NCBI RefSeq assembly: GCF_019236475.1
Contig: NZ_JAFAIX010000013.1
Location: forward strand, 434,001 to 498,000
From: Chitinophaga sp.
GTDB lineage: Bacteria; Bacteroidota; Bacteroidia; Chitinophagales; Chitinophagaceae
Length of the DNA stretch: 64,000 nucleotides
Direction: 5' to 3'
Every line of letters starts with the position of its first letter. Position 1 is the first letter of the stretch. The notes below the pieces were generated by a model. It ran no database searches. It saw only the letters and a list, made by a program, of their open reading frames with translations, and was not told where the DNA came from. This document shows, piece after piece, positions 1 through 7,434 of the stretch. The position numbers and the translations under genes were made by a program.

Positions 1-106
1 TTACATCCACTTTGCCTTCTAGAGGCCCCAACACATGATCTACAATCCTTTTCAATTGCCCGGTTTGCGTATAATATACCACCAGGACCTTCGGTTTTAC
101 ATTCAT
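1..106 (-). CDS. Flavodoxin-like protein, N-terminal fragment (DarA-like?)
   Basis: This is the first 35 codons of a minus-strand gene that continues beyond the left edge. The reading frame from the ATG at 104-106 runs open to base 2 and starts MNVKPKVLVVYYTQTGQL. A short beta strand followed by a Y-T-Q-T-G-Q loop is the usual start of a flavodoxin fold, where the loop binds the FMN phosphate. The wording resembles the small Bacteroidota proteins annotated as dialkylresorcinol-condensing enzyme DarA, but that is recall from a short stretch and the function is inferred. The alternative frame from 102 is closed by a stop at 97-99. The gene lies downstream of the DUF2807 gene on the same strand, with a 279-bp gap, so it probably has its own promoter. 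Confidence 0.6.
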   Translation of the reverse strand, partial: MNVKPKVLVVYYTQTGQLKRIVDHVLGPLEGKVDV

Positions 107-385
107 AAAAGAACAGGAGGTTCAACAATTTCAAACCGTAAACTTACAAAAAAGATATTATCATTTATATGATTTAAAGATAATTTGATATAAGGAGGAG
201 TGAACATATGGGGGAAAAATGGGGCTGAATAGCAGGTTTCTTGTCTTGTGCCCCAGGCCAGGTACTGCATCAATCGGCTTACTAAGAATTTGGTGCAGTA
301 CCCGGACTTAAGGACTTTGAATCATCTAAATAACTAAGATTCAGTCTGATTATGATACAAAAAATGTTAAAATTTTGTAAAAGTA
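107..385. other. Intergenic region with a 9-bp inverted repeat and a micro-ORF
   Basis: This gap separates two minus-strand genes. It contains a perfect 9-bp inverted repeat, GGTACTGCA at 261-269 and TGCAGTACC at 294-302, with a 24-nt loop and no T-run. On the plus strand a strong purine run (AAGGAGG, 192-198) sits 9 nt before an ATG at 208 that opens a six-codon frame (MGEKWG) ending at 228. Strong Shine-Dalgarno matches are rare in this phylum, so the match may be chance. No longer gene is supported here. Confidence 0.4.
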
Positions 386-1120
386 CTATTGGTCAGCTTT
401 TTTGATAGAGCCAGAACCCGCGATAGATGAGCTAAGCTGAGGAGATCCTTTATAGATAATATCACCGGTTCCTGCGATCTTAGCTTTCAAACTTACACTA
501 GCATGAACGCGTGCATCACCACTGCCTGCAATCGAAACGCTAGCATTTTCTGACATCAGGTCTGGGGAGATGAAACTCCCTGCACCTGCAATAGATACTT
601 TCAGGTCCCTTGTCTGGCCTGTCAGTTTGATATCTCCCGCGCCAGCAATGCTGGAAGAAACTGCAGGGGCATCCACTTTACCGGTAATGCTACCAGCACC
701 AGCAATTTTAACGGACATTTCCTCTTTGCTAGTGAAAGTACCCAACAGGTCAATATCTCCAGCACCGGCAATAACTACTTTATTTAATTCATTTGTAGAG
801 AGATAAACGTCAAACGCCTTATGTGTTCTCACGTTGACATCATCTTTGAGTTTAACTGTCAGTTTATCCCCATCCCGCTCCAGGATAACCAAGGGAGCAA
901 TATTGCTTTCGGCTTCAATAACGGCGGTTTTAGCCTCTCCCTGCTGCAGGTGCACCTTCATCCCACCTTTCACAGCAATGGAGGTGAAAGGCGTAATAGG
1001 ACGTTCTTCCTTGATTACATTGTCATTACCATTAACGGTTACAAAATTACAGGAAGGCAGGAAGGCAACAACAATCAGGGGTAAAATTAGCCAGTAAAGA
1101 CGGCATAAGTTGAGTCTCAT
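386..1120 (-). CDS. DUF2807 (GIN domain) lipoprotein
   Basis: Predicted 244-aa lipoprotein. The N-terminal hydrophobic segment ends in a lipobox-like L-P-S-C (Cys24), so the mature protein should be anchored to a membrane. The rest matches the DUF2807 / GIN-domain type: an opening 'F..I.V.GG..V.L.QG' strand set, followed by a long right-handed repeat of the phrase I-A-G-(A/S/T)-G at about 20-residue spacing (residues about 117-240), as expected of a parallel beta-helix-like domain. The molecular function of this family is unknown. The gene is divergent from guaA, and the 104-bp gap between them holds the guaA promoter box. The upstream sequence on its own strand has no clear TAnnTTTG box. The assignment to the family is good; no role is claimed. 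Confidence 0.85.
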   Translation of the reverse strand: MRLNLCRLYWLILPLIVVAFLPSCNFVTVNGNDNVIKEERPITPFTSIAVKGGMKVHLQQGEAKTAVIEAESNIAPLVILERDGDKLTVKLKDDVNVRTHKAFDVYLSTNELNKVVIAGAGDIDLLGTFTSKEEMSVKIAGAGSITGKVDAPAVSSSIAGAGDIKLTGQTRDLKVSIAGAGSFISPDLMSENASVSIAGSGDARVHASVSLKAKIAGTGDIIYKGSPQLSSSIAGSGSIKKADQ

Positions 1121-1209
1121 AAAAAGTTAGATTATGGTAGATTAAACCGAAATATACAACCAGAATTCGGAATTTGGAATTTCAAAATTCGAATTTCCCC
1201 GAATGACTT

Positions 1210-1217
1210 TATCTTTG
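1210..1217 (+). promoter_or_regulatory. Bacteroidota -7 promoter box for guaA
   Basis: TATCTTTG matches the TAnnTTTG element and ends only 7 nt before the guaA ATG, so the mRNA would have a very short leader or none. An AT-rich imperfect palindrome built from GGAATTT/AAATTCG words lies just upstream (about 1166-1204). Confidence 0.65.
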
Positions 1218-1224
1218 CACCACC

Positions 1225-2763
1225 ATGACAGAAAAGATACTTATCCTCGATTTCGGTTCTCAGTATACGCAGCTCATCGCTCGCAGCATCCGCGAACTGA
1301 ATGTTTATTGCGAAATTAAGCCTTGTCTCCAGCCAATTGCCTGGGACGAATCCATCAAAGGAATTATTTTATCCGGAAGTCCGTTTTCCGTGAATGATCC
1401 GAATGCTCCTACGGTAGACATTGCGGCTATGGCTGCAAAAGTACCTGTACTGGGCGTTTGCTACGGGGCACAACTGATGGCCAAAAACTTCGGCGGAGAA
1501 GTGGCTAAAAGTAATATCCGCGAATACGGTCGCGCCTTTATGGAGCACAATGACAGAGAGGAAAAGTTATTATACGATATCTCAGGAAAAAGCCAGGTTT
1601 GGATGAGCCACTCCGATACCATCAAACGCATTCCTGAATCCTTCGAAATCATCGCTACCACCGAAAATATCCCGGTAGCTGCCTTCAAAAGCACTTCCGT
1701 TGCGGCCAATCCAATCTTCGGTCTCCAATTCCACCCAGAAGTAACACACTCCCTGGAAGGTAAACAGATCATCCGCAACTTCCTGCTCCATGTATGTGGC
1801 TGTACCCAAGACTGGACACCAGCTCAATTCGTACAGGAAACAGTAGCAAAAATCAAGGAACAAGTAGGTGATAAACGCGTTGTAATGGCCCTCAGCGGTG
1901 GTGTAGATAGCACTGTTGCCGCTGAACTGGTACACAAAGCGATCGGTAGCAACCTTTTCTGCATCTTCGTGGATAACGGCCTGCTCCGTAAAGATGAATT
2001 CGAAACCGTACTCGAATCCTACAAACACATGGGCCTCAACGTGAAAGGGGTAAACGCAAAAGACCTCTTCTACGCCCAACTGGACGGTGTTTCCGATCCT
2101 GAAAAGAAACGTAAAATCATCGGTCGCCTCTTCATCGAAGTATTCCAACATGAAGCTGCTGAACTGAAAGATATTTCCTTCCTCGGACAAGGTACCATCT
2201 ACCCAGATGTTATCGAATCCGTTTCTGTAAACGGTCCTTCCGTAACGATCAAATCCCACCACAACGTGGGCGGTCTGCCGGAAAAAATGAATATGCAACT
2301 GGTAGAACCACTGCGCTTCCTCTTTAAAGATGAAGTTCGCCGTGTAGGTCGTGAAATCGGTATCAGCGAAATCTTCCTCGGACGTCATCCGTTCCCAGGC
2401 CCAGGCCTCGCTATCCGTATCCTCGGCGCTATCACTCCAGAAAAAGTACAAATGCTCCAAGAAGCAGATGCCATCTATGTAGAAGGCCTCCGCGAAGCAG
2501 GACTGTACGACAAAGTTTGGCAGGCAGGTACTATCCTCCTCCCTGTTCAAAGTGTGGGCGTAATGGGCGATGAACGTACCTACGAATTCACCGTTGCACT
2601 CCGTGCCGTGACTTCCGTAGATGGTATGACCGCCGACTGGGCTCATCTGCCATACGAATTCCTGGCTAAAATGTCCAATGACATCATCAACAGGGTAAAA
2701 GGTATTAACCGTGTTGTTTACGATATCAGCTCCAAACCTCCTGCTACCATCGAGTGGGAATAA
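1225..2763 (+). CDS. guaA: GMP synthase (glutamine-hydrolysing)
   Basis: Converts XMP to GMP using glutamine and ATP, the last step of de novo guanine nucleotide synthesis in the cytosol. The 512-aa length is normal for the single-chain form. Residues 1-190 form a class I glutamine amidotransferase with the nucleophile Cys79 in G-V-C-Y-G and the His-x-Glu part of the triad in F-H-P-E-V near 169-173. The ATP-pyrophosphatase domain follows with its P-loop S-G-G-V-D-S near 224-229. The C-terminal dimerisation domain ends with the family-typical P-P-A-T-I-E-W-E. It is transcribed alone from the box at 1210 and followed by a 12-bp hairpin. Confidence 0.98.
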   Translation: MTEKILILDFGSQYTQLIARSIRELNVYCEIKPCLQPIAWDESIKGIILSGSPFSVNDPNAPTVDIAAMAAKVPVLGVCYGAQLMAKNFGGEVAKSNIREYGRAFMEHNDREEKLLYDISGKSQVWMSHSDTIKRIPESFEIIATTENIPVAAFKSTSVAANPIFGLQFHPEVTHSLEGKQIIRNFLLHVCGCTQDWTPAQFVQETVAKIKEQVGDKRVVMALSGGVDSTVAAELVHKAIGSNLFCIFVDNGLLRKDEFETVLESYKHMGLNVKGVNAKDLFYAQLDGVSDPEKKRKIIGRLFIEVFQHEAAELKDISFLGQGTIYPDVIESVSVNGPSVTIKSHHNVGGLPEKMNMQLVEPLRFLFKDEVRRVGREIGISEIFLGRHPFPGPGLAIRILGAITPEKVQMLQEADAIYVEGLREAGLYDKVWQAGTILLPVQSVGVMGDERTYEFTVALRAVTSVDGMTADWAHLPYEFLAKMSNDIINRVKGINRVVYDISSKPPATIEWE

Positions 2764-2784
2764 CAGGATTTTGGACCTGCAAAT

Positions 2785-2824
2785 AACCGATCGGCACAAC
2801 TTATGCAGTAGCTGCCGATCGGTT
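2785..2824 (+). terminator. Hairpin after guaA
   Basis: AACCGATCGGCA (2785-2796) pairs perfectly with TGCCGATCGGTT (2813-2824) around a 16-nt loop. Only a weak AT-rich tail follows. It may terminate guaA or attenuate read-through into the next gene. It also argues that translation of the next gene starts after 2824, at ATG 2862. Confidence 0.55.
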
Positions 2825-2861
2825 GTTAAATTTATATCAAGCACACAAACTGCCAATTGTT

Positions 2862-4175
2862 ATGAACCTATCTTTTTCTATAAAACACCTGCTGGCCGGA
2901 GCCGCTATAGCATTAGCTTTCAGCGCCTGCTCCTCTTCACGCAAATCCGTTTCCAAACCGGCGCCTCCTCCAACCGCCACCACCACCAAACCCACCCCTG
3001 AGAAAAAGCCGGAACCCAAGGCCGACAAAAAAATTCCTTTTAACGTTCCCGCTTTCGCGAAAGACGTGAAAAGAGCTTCCTATAATGTGGCCATCTTCGC
3101 ACCGTTGTACCTCGACTCTGTTTTTGCAGGCTCCAACGATATTCCAGGCCGTACCATGCCCCGTTATGTACTGCCAGGTCTCGAATTCTACGAAGGCGCT
3201 CAACTAGCGCTGGACTCCCTCCAGAGCCAAGGCTATAACCTCCGTGTAACAGTGTACGATAGCAAAGGCAAACAAAATATTGCCAGCATCATCCGCAGCA
3301 GAGTATTGGATGCTACAGACCTCATCATCGGTTCTGTTACCAACCCAGACCTGAAAGAACTGAGCGATTTCTCCCGCGATAAAAATATCAACTTCATTTC
3401 TGCTACCTACCCCAACGATGGCGGTGTAACAGATAACCCTTTCCTCTTCATTTCCAATAGCACGCTGAAAACACACTGCGAAGCCATTCAGAAATATGTA
3501 CAGGAAAGTTTTGCTAGCAAAAACATCGTACTGCTACGCAGAAATACGGCTTTCGAAAACCGCATGGCAGCGGATTTCAAAGGAGCTTACGAGAAAATGG
3601 ACAATCCGAAAAAATCCCGCATCCGCGAAGTTATCTGGCAGGAAGGGACTACACCGGAAGAATTGTCTAAATACCTGCTGACAGATCGTACCAATATCAT
3701 TATCGTTACTGCTCTGGATGAAAACGGCGCTAAATCACTGCTCCGCAAACTGGGCACCAATGCTAGCACCTACCCTATGCAGATTTACGGCATGCCTACC
3801 TGGGACGTTTTCCGCTTCAAAGAATCGGAATTCAAAGGAATGCAGATCTATTACTCTTCTCCTTACTTCAACGATAAAAACGATCCATACAGCCGCTATA
3901 TAACGGATTACTTCCGCAAAACATACCGCGCACGCCCTTCTGATATGGCGTTCAAAGGTTTTGATATGACGTATTACTTCGTACGCCAACTCAGACAAAA
4001 TGGGGTGTATTTCAATCCAGAGGTGAACGAGTCTCCCAAAATCATCTCCCAATACAACTTCCAACCTGTTTATATCAAAGAAGGGGAATTGATGCCATCT
4101 TACTTCGAGAATAAAAATATCTACATCATCCAGAAAGGGGAGAATGAAGATATCAAGATGAATACAAGGAATTAA
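2862..4175 (+). CDS. Periplasmic-binding-fold lipoprotein (type 1 receptor-like)
   Basis: A 437-aa secreted lipoprotein. An ATG 39 nt upstream overlaps the guaA hairpin and would put 13 residues before the signal peptide, so I chose 2862. The signal peptide ends F-S-A-C, followed by Ser residues and then a Pro/Thr/Lys-rich linker (about 25-60). The remainder has the rhythm of a type 1 periplasmic binding protein (amino-acid or Leu/Ile/Val receptor fold): a strand at V-A-I-F-A-P-L, a helix around E-G-A-Q-L-A-L-D-S-L, a second lobe beginning K-N-I-V-L-L-R, and late in the chain F-K-G-F-D-M-T-Y-Y. No permease or ATPase lies nearby, so uptake is not implied; a peptidoglycan-associated sensing or structural role is equally possible. 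In related bacteria such proteins often carry LysM domains, and none is visible here. Confidence 0.75.
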   Translation: MNLSFSIKHLLAGAAIALAFSACSSSRKSVSKPAPPPTATTTKPTPEKKPEPKADKKIPFNVPAFAKDVKRASYNVAIFAPLYLDSVFAGSNDIPGRTMPRYVLPGLEFYEGAQLALDSLQSQGYNLRVTVYDSKGKQNIASIIRSRVLDATDLIIGSVTNPDLKELSDFSRDKNINFISATYPNDGGVTDNPFLFISNSTLKTHCEAIQKYVQESFASKNIVLLRRNTAFENRMAADFKGAYEKMDNPKKSRIREVIWQEGTTPEELSKYLLTDRTNIIIVTALDENGAKSLLRKLGTNASTYPMQIYGMPTWDVFRFKESEFKGMQIYYSSPYFNDKNDPYSRYITDYFRKTYRARPSDMAFKGFDMTYYFVRQLRQNGVYFNPEVNESPKIISQYNFQPVYIKEGELMPSYFENKNIYIIQKGENEDIKMNTRN

Positions 4176-4196
4176 GTTACCATCTGCATATAACAG

Positions 4197-4251
4197 AAAA
4201 AGATAAAAAAGGAAAAGACGTCTGCGACGTCTTTTCCTTTTTTATCTTTTT
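4197..4251. repeat. Composite palindrome copy 1, hairpin B (GACGTC tip)
   Basis: A 26-bp perfect stem (4197-4222 with 4226-4251) and a TGC triloop. The tip is GACGTC-TGC-GACGTC, and the outer stem is A/T- and GGAAAA-rich, ending in A/T runs that would act as terminators in both directions. It lies between two convergent genes (ends at 4175 and 4301). It is one of four copies sharing the tip but not the outer stem; the others are at 24498, 40752 and 63683. Confidence 0.9.
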
Positions 4252-4252
4252 C

Positions 4253-4281
4253 GTCGTCCCCGGCCGCTGGGCGAGGACGAC
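4253..4281. repeat. Composite palindrome copy 1, hairpin A
   Basis: GTCGTCC (4253-4259) pairs with GGACGAC (4275-4281), and a smaller CC-GG stem lies inside. It is followed by AGAC, as in copy 4. It directly adjoins hairpin B, giving the order B-A, and is the most diverged of the A hairpins. Confidence 0.75.
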
Positions 4282-4300
4282 AGACTAAAGCGTTTTGATG

Positions 4301-5362
4301 TTACACGTTCAGTGCATAGCTGCACAACACGCCTTCGCTAGTAGTAATCAGCAATTTGCCGTGCACAACGGTAATGGTGATAATATTGCTGCTGTAATCA
4401 AATATCCTATCACGGGTAGTAGTAGGACGTCCATCATAGTCATACGCAGTAAAAGAAATACCTTCAGGCATCAGCTCTGCGCTAACGCGAAGACTTTCCC
4501 TATCAAGCACCAGTAGTCTCCCAAACTCTGAAAACGTCAGAATACGCTTATCATCCAAGAAGAAGATGGTGTAATTAAGTCCATCTGGTTCATGCGCTGG
4601 ATAATCCAGACTGCCAAGGAAAATATCATCTTGTGTTACAGATGCTACCTGTTCAAATGCAGGGAAAGAGAAGATAACAGCAGGTCCGTCATAATGCGGC
4701 GCCGTCACGAATTCTTTTCCGGAAGGAGAAAAATTCCCCATGATACAATCATTACATTGCGGCAGGTCTGTAATGGTAATCTGTCCGTTATTCCACTCCA
4801 CCAGTTTCAACAAATTCGTATCCTGACCCGCAGATGCTTCCAGTAATATTTTATCAGCATGCGGCGTAGCATGGAAATTATAGGCATACTCCTGTCTACC
4901 CTCTAAGGTATGAGTGGCCAACAATTCATAAGTAGTAGCATCCAATACTTGCAACTCATCATTGTTTTCTTCCTTAACGCCAGGAATAACAAACCAGATG
5001 GTTTTGCTATCTGTGGAAAAATAACAAGCAGATCCTAGAAAATAGCCCCATGGCTGATGTGCTACGGTGTGCAATACCTTTGTACCTTCTCCATCTAGGA
5101 TGCGCATATCGCTGATGCCCGCAATCGCCATCTGTCGGCCATCCGGAGAGGCAGACAATTTACTGCTCACATAATTGACTGTTTGTCCCTGGAGGATTTT
5201 CTCCCAAACAATTTGCAGTTGATTATCCAATTTGGTAATGAGGGGCTGACTGGCAAAGTTGACCAGGATTTCACCATTCGGAATAGGTACTATACTTACA
5301 GGGTTAGCCGTAAACGTTAGTTTTGCTTTTAATGGCAGGTGTATATTAGGAAACTGACTCAT
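4301..5362 (-). CDS. Beta-propeller-like protein of unknown function
   Basis: A 353-aa protein that I do not recognise as a named family. It has no signal peptide or membrane segment and is probably cytosolic. The text looks like a WD40/YVTN-type propeller: repeated strands of the form S-P-D-G-x-x-x-A-I-A, D-A-x-T-Y-E-L-L and F-S-P-S-G-K-E-F at about 45-50-residue spacing. Two cysteines are close together at C-N-D-C. An upstream in-frame start at 5401 is excluded because the TACCTTTG promoter box (5382-5389) falls inside that extension; the start at 5362 lies 19 nt after the box. It is convergent with the lipoprotein gene across the copy 1 palindromes. Confidence 0.7.
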   Translation of the reverse strand: MSQFPNIHLPLKAKLTFTANPVSIVPIPNGEILVNFASQPLITKLDNQLQIVWEKILQGQTVNYVSSKLSASPDGRQMAIAGISDMRILDGEGTKVLHTVAHQPWGYFLGSACYFSTDSKTIWFVIPGVKEENNDELQVLDATTYELLATHTLEGRQEYAYNFHATPHADKILLEASAGQDTNLLKLVEWNNGQITITDLPQCNDCIMGNFSPSGKEFVTAPHYDGPAVIFSFPAFEQVASVTQDDIFLGSLDYPAHEPDGLNYTIFFLDDKRILTFSEFGRLLVLDRESLRVSAELMPEGISFTAYDYDGRPTTTRDRIFDYSSNIITITVVHGKLLITTSEGVLCSYALNV

Positions 5363-5381
5363 AAATTTTATCGCGTTGCCG

Positions 5382-5389
5382 CAAAGGTA
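5382..5389 (-). promoter_or_regulatory. -7 promoter box for the propeller-like gene
   Basis: Reads TACCTTTG on the minus strand, 19 nt before the ATG at 5362. Confidence 0.6.
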
Positions 5390-5431
5390 CAGAAACCACA
5401 AAACAATCTACGCCGATAATTCACTCGTTCA

Positions 5432-6814
5432 CTAAGCCAACTGTTGCTGCGCCAGCAATGAGGATTCCTTACGCTGAAATACCACCAACGTTATAATGGC
5501 AGCCAGTTCTATCACCATCAGCACCATCAATGATATACCATGGATATCCATATGCAGCATTGGCGCCACCTGCATCACCAACCCGATAATGGAAAGGCCA
5601 AATCCACCACCAAAAGAACTGGAAGTGCCGTTTACGCCAGATGCCAATCCTTGCTGATGCGGTCCGGCCGACTGCACACTCAAAATGGTAACACTTGGGA
5701 ATATCATGGATATGCCCACAGTATTGGTACAAAAGATACCCAACACAATTAGCGGCAATGGAAAGAAACCATAATAACTACAGAAGAAACAAATAAAACC
5801 CAGGAGCATAAATACATTCCCAATAATGCCCACTCGCACAACACCTACTTTTTTAAAACAGTATGGCAGCAGGAATTTCCCAAATAATCCAGACATAATA
5901 CTAAATGGTAACAGTAATAATCCGGCTACATCAGGCTTGAACAGCAGGTGCTGCTGGAGATAGAGCGTCAGCAGGAAAAGATAACTGACAAAAGCAGCGC
6001 CCGTCAGTAATGCTCCTAGGTTCCCTGCAATGGTTCCGTGTAATTTGAATATGCTGAAATCCATTAACGGAAACGGCTGTACGCGTTCCCGACGGATAAA
6101 AATCGTTCCTAATAACAGTAAGCCTACCAGTGTACCCACAAACATCCACGGATTGGACCCTATGGTTCCCAGGGAATGCAGCAACCAGGCGGCTGCCAAC
6201 ATCAACAAGGTAATCATGATCCCGCTTTTGTAATCGCTGCTCACTACCTGCTCCTGCTTTTTATCAGCAGGCACATACAACAATGCAAATACCACTGCCA
6301 AAGCAATAACAGGCACGTTAATAAAAAAGACCCATTGCCATCCTAAGTACGTGCTAATCATACCTCCAATAGCCAAACCAGTGGCAAACCCAGTGCCGGC
6401 CATCGCCCCGAAAATTCCCATGGCTCTGTTTCTTTCTGCCGCCTCTGGGAATGTATTAATGATAATGGATATCGCCGCCGGAATGGCGAATGCTACTCCT
6501 ATTCCCTGTATCGCCCGGAATGCTAGCAACCAGCCAAAACCGCCCGCACATCCGGCTGCAAAGGAAGCTGCTCCGAATAATGCCGCTCCTGTGATATAGA
6601 TAGTCCTTCTCCCTTTAATATCAGATAACCTACCACCCAATAATACAAACCCACCATAAAACAACAGATATACCGTCTGTACCCACTGTATCGCATCCGG
6701 CCCAAAATTGAAATAGTGCTCCATACTGGGTATGGCCATATTCAATACCGAAGCATCCAACGCTTCAAAAAACACTGCCAGACAGGAAATGGTAAGTATT
6801 ATTCTTTGGTGCAT
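5432..6814 (-). CDS. MFS drug/metabolite exporter, DHA2-like
   Basis: A 460-aa inner-membrane transporter of the major facilitator superfamily. It opens with a transmembrane helix carrying L-D-A-S-V-L-N-M-A-I-P, typical of the 14-helix DHA2 (EmrB/QacA) drug:proton antiporters, and has motif A as G-G-R-L-S-D-I-K-G-R-R near residues 60-70. Motif C-like glycine-rich text follows around G-I-F-G-A-M-A-G-T-G-F-A-T-G. Hydrophobic segments fill the rest. The substrate cannot be read from the sequence. The gene is divergent from an Lrp/AsnC regulator, and the shared control region has a 12-bp inverted repeat, so local regulation by that protein is a reasonable inference. Confidence 0.9.
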   Translation of the reverse strand: MHQRIILTISCLAVFFEALDASVLNMAIPSMEHYFNFGPDAIQWVQTVYLLFYGGFVLLGGRLSDIKGRRTIYITGAALFGAASFAAGCAGGFGWLLAFRAIQGIGVAFAIPAAISIIINTFPEAAERNRAMGIFGAMAGTGFATGLAIGGMISTYLGWQWVFFINVPVIALAVVFALLYVPADKKQEQVVSSDYKSGIMITLLMLAAAWLLHSLGTIGSNPWMFVGTLVGLLLLGTIFIRRERVQPFPLMDFSIFKLHGTIAGNLGALLTGAAFVSYLFLLTLYLQQHLLFKPDVAGLLLLPFSIMSGLFGKFLLPYCFKKVGVVRVGIIGNVFMLLGFICFFCSYYGFFPLPLIVLGIFCTNTVGISMIFPSVTILSVQSAGPHQQGLASGVNGTSSSFGGGFGLSIIGLVMQVAPMLHMDIHGISLMVLMVIELAAIITLVVFQRKESSLLAQQQLA

Positions 6815-6878
6815 ATATCCGTTTTAAGAGAATGTAAACCTAAAGAATATAGAATATAAATCTACATTGAATTAAAAT

Positions 6879-6928
6879 TTTGGAATAAAACACTTTATTT
6901 ATATCTTTATGTGGATTTTTATTCCAAA
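6879..6928. promoter_or_regulatory. Candidate operator between exporter and Lrp-type regulator
   Basis: TTTGGAATAAAA (6879-6890) and TTTTATTCCAAA (6917-6928) form a perfect 12-bp inverted repeat, 38 bp centre to centre. It lies in the divergent MFS/Lrp control region, an arrangement that could suit a multimeric Lrp/AsnC protein. Binding is inferred, not shown. Confidence 0.5.
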
Positions 6929-6962
6929 TAGACTTTTATTCTTTCAACTAAACAGAAAAATA

Positions 6963-7433
6963 TTGGAAACACCACTTGTACTGGATGAGAAAGACATGAA
7001 TATCCTGAAGTTATTGCAACAGGATGCCAAAATGACCATGAGGGATATCGCTGCACAGTTGAATATGAGCACTACGCCGGTGTATGAACGTATCCGCAAA
7101 ATGGAGCAGGCAGGTATCATCAAACAATACGCCGCCATTGTAGACCCCAGTAAAATCGGGAAAGGTCTAACAGTGCTCTGTTACATTACCTTGAAAGAAC
7201 ACAACAAAAAGTACGGAAAAAAATTCATCCAGGAAATACTCAATTTCCCTGAAATCACGGAATGCCTCAACATTTCCGGGGAATTCGATTTCATGATTAA
7301 AGTACAAGTGAAAGATATGGACGAGTACCGCGAATTTTATGTCAACAAGCTCGGAGAACTGGACAACCTCAGTCATACCCAGAGCATTTTTGTGATCTCT
7401 GTTATTAAAGCCACTCACCAGGTAGTGTACTAA
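6963..7433 (+). CDS. Lrp/AsnC-family transcriptional regulator
   Basis: A DNA-binding regulator of about 156 aa. The N-terminal helix-turn-helix reads L-D-E-K-D-M-N-I-L-K-L-L-Q through S-T-T-P-V-Y-E-R-I-R-K-M-E. The C-terminal RAM domain (about 65-150) carries the usual G-E-F-D-F-M-I-K-V segment that forms the effector-binding dimer. I chose the TTG at 6963 because it gives the canonical (M)ETPLVLDEKD start. The longer frame from ATG 6909 adds 18 hydrophobic residues and overlaps the right arm of the candidate operator. It is followed one base after its stop by the AraC-type gene, so the two are probably co-transcribed. The effector is unknown; an amino acid is typical for the family. Confidence 0.85.
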   Translation: METPLVLDEKDMNILKLLQQDAKMTMRDIAAQLNMSTTPVYERIRKMEQAGIIKQYAAIVDPSKIGKGLTVLCYITLKEHNKKYGKKFIQEILNFPEITECLNISGEFDFMIKVQVKDMDEYREFYVNKLGELDNLSHTQSIFVISVIKATHQVVY

Positions 7434-7434
7434 T

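Noticed and set aside
1582..2856. 424-codon open frame antisense to guaA
   Set aside because: The sense frame is an unmistakable GuaA with all motifs. The antisense product is rich in Phe/Glu/Asp/Val with no recognisable domain, as expected of a shadow of a codon-biased gene.
4197..4281. Palindromes as terminal inverted repeats of an insertion sequence
   Set aside because: No transposase lies between or near any of the copies, and each copy is a self-contained hairpin pair.
6909..6962. 18-codon hydrophobic N-terminal extension of the Lrp-type regulator
   Set aside because: It overlaps the 12-bp inverted repeat and precedes the canonical METPLVLDEKD start; the TTG at 6963 fits the family.
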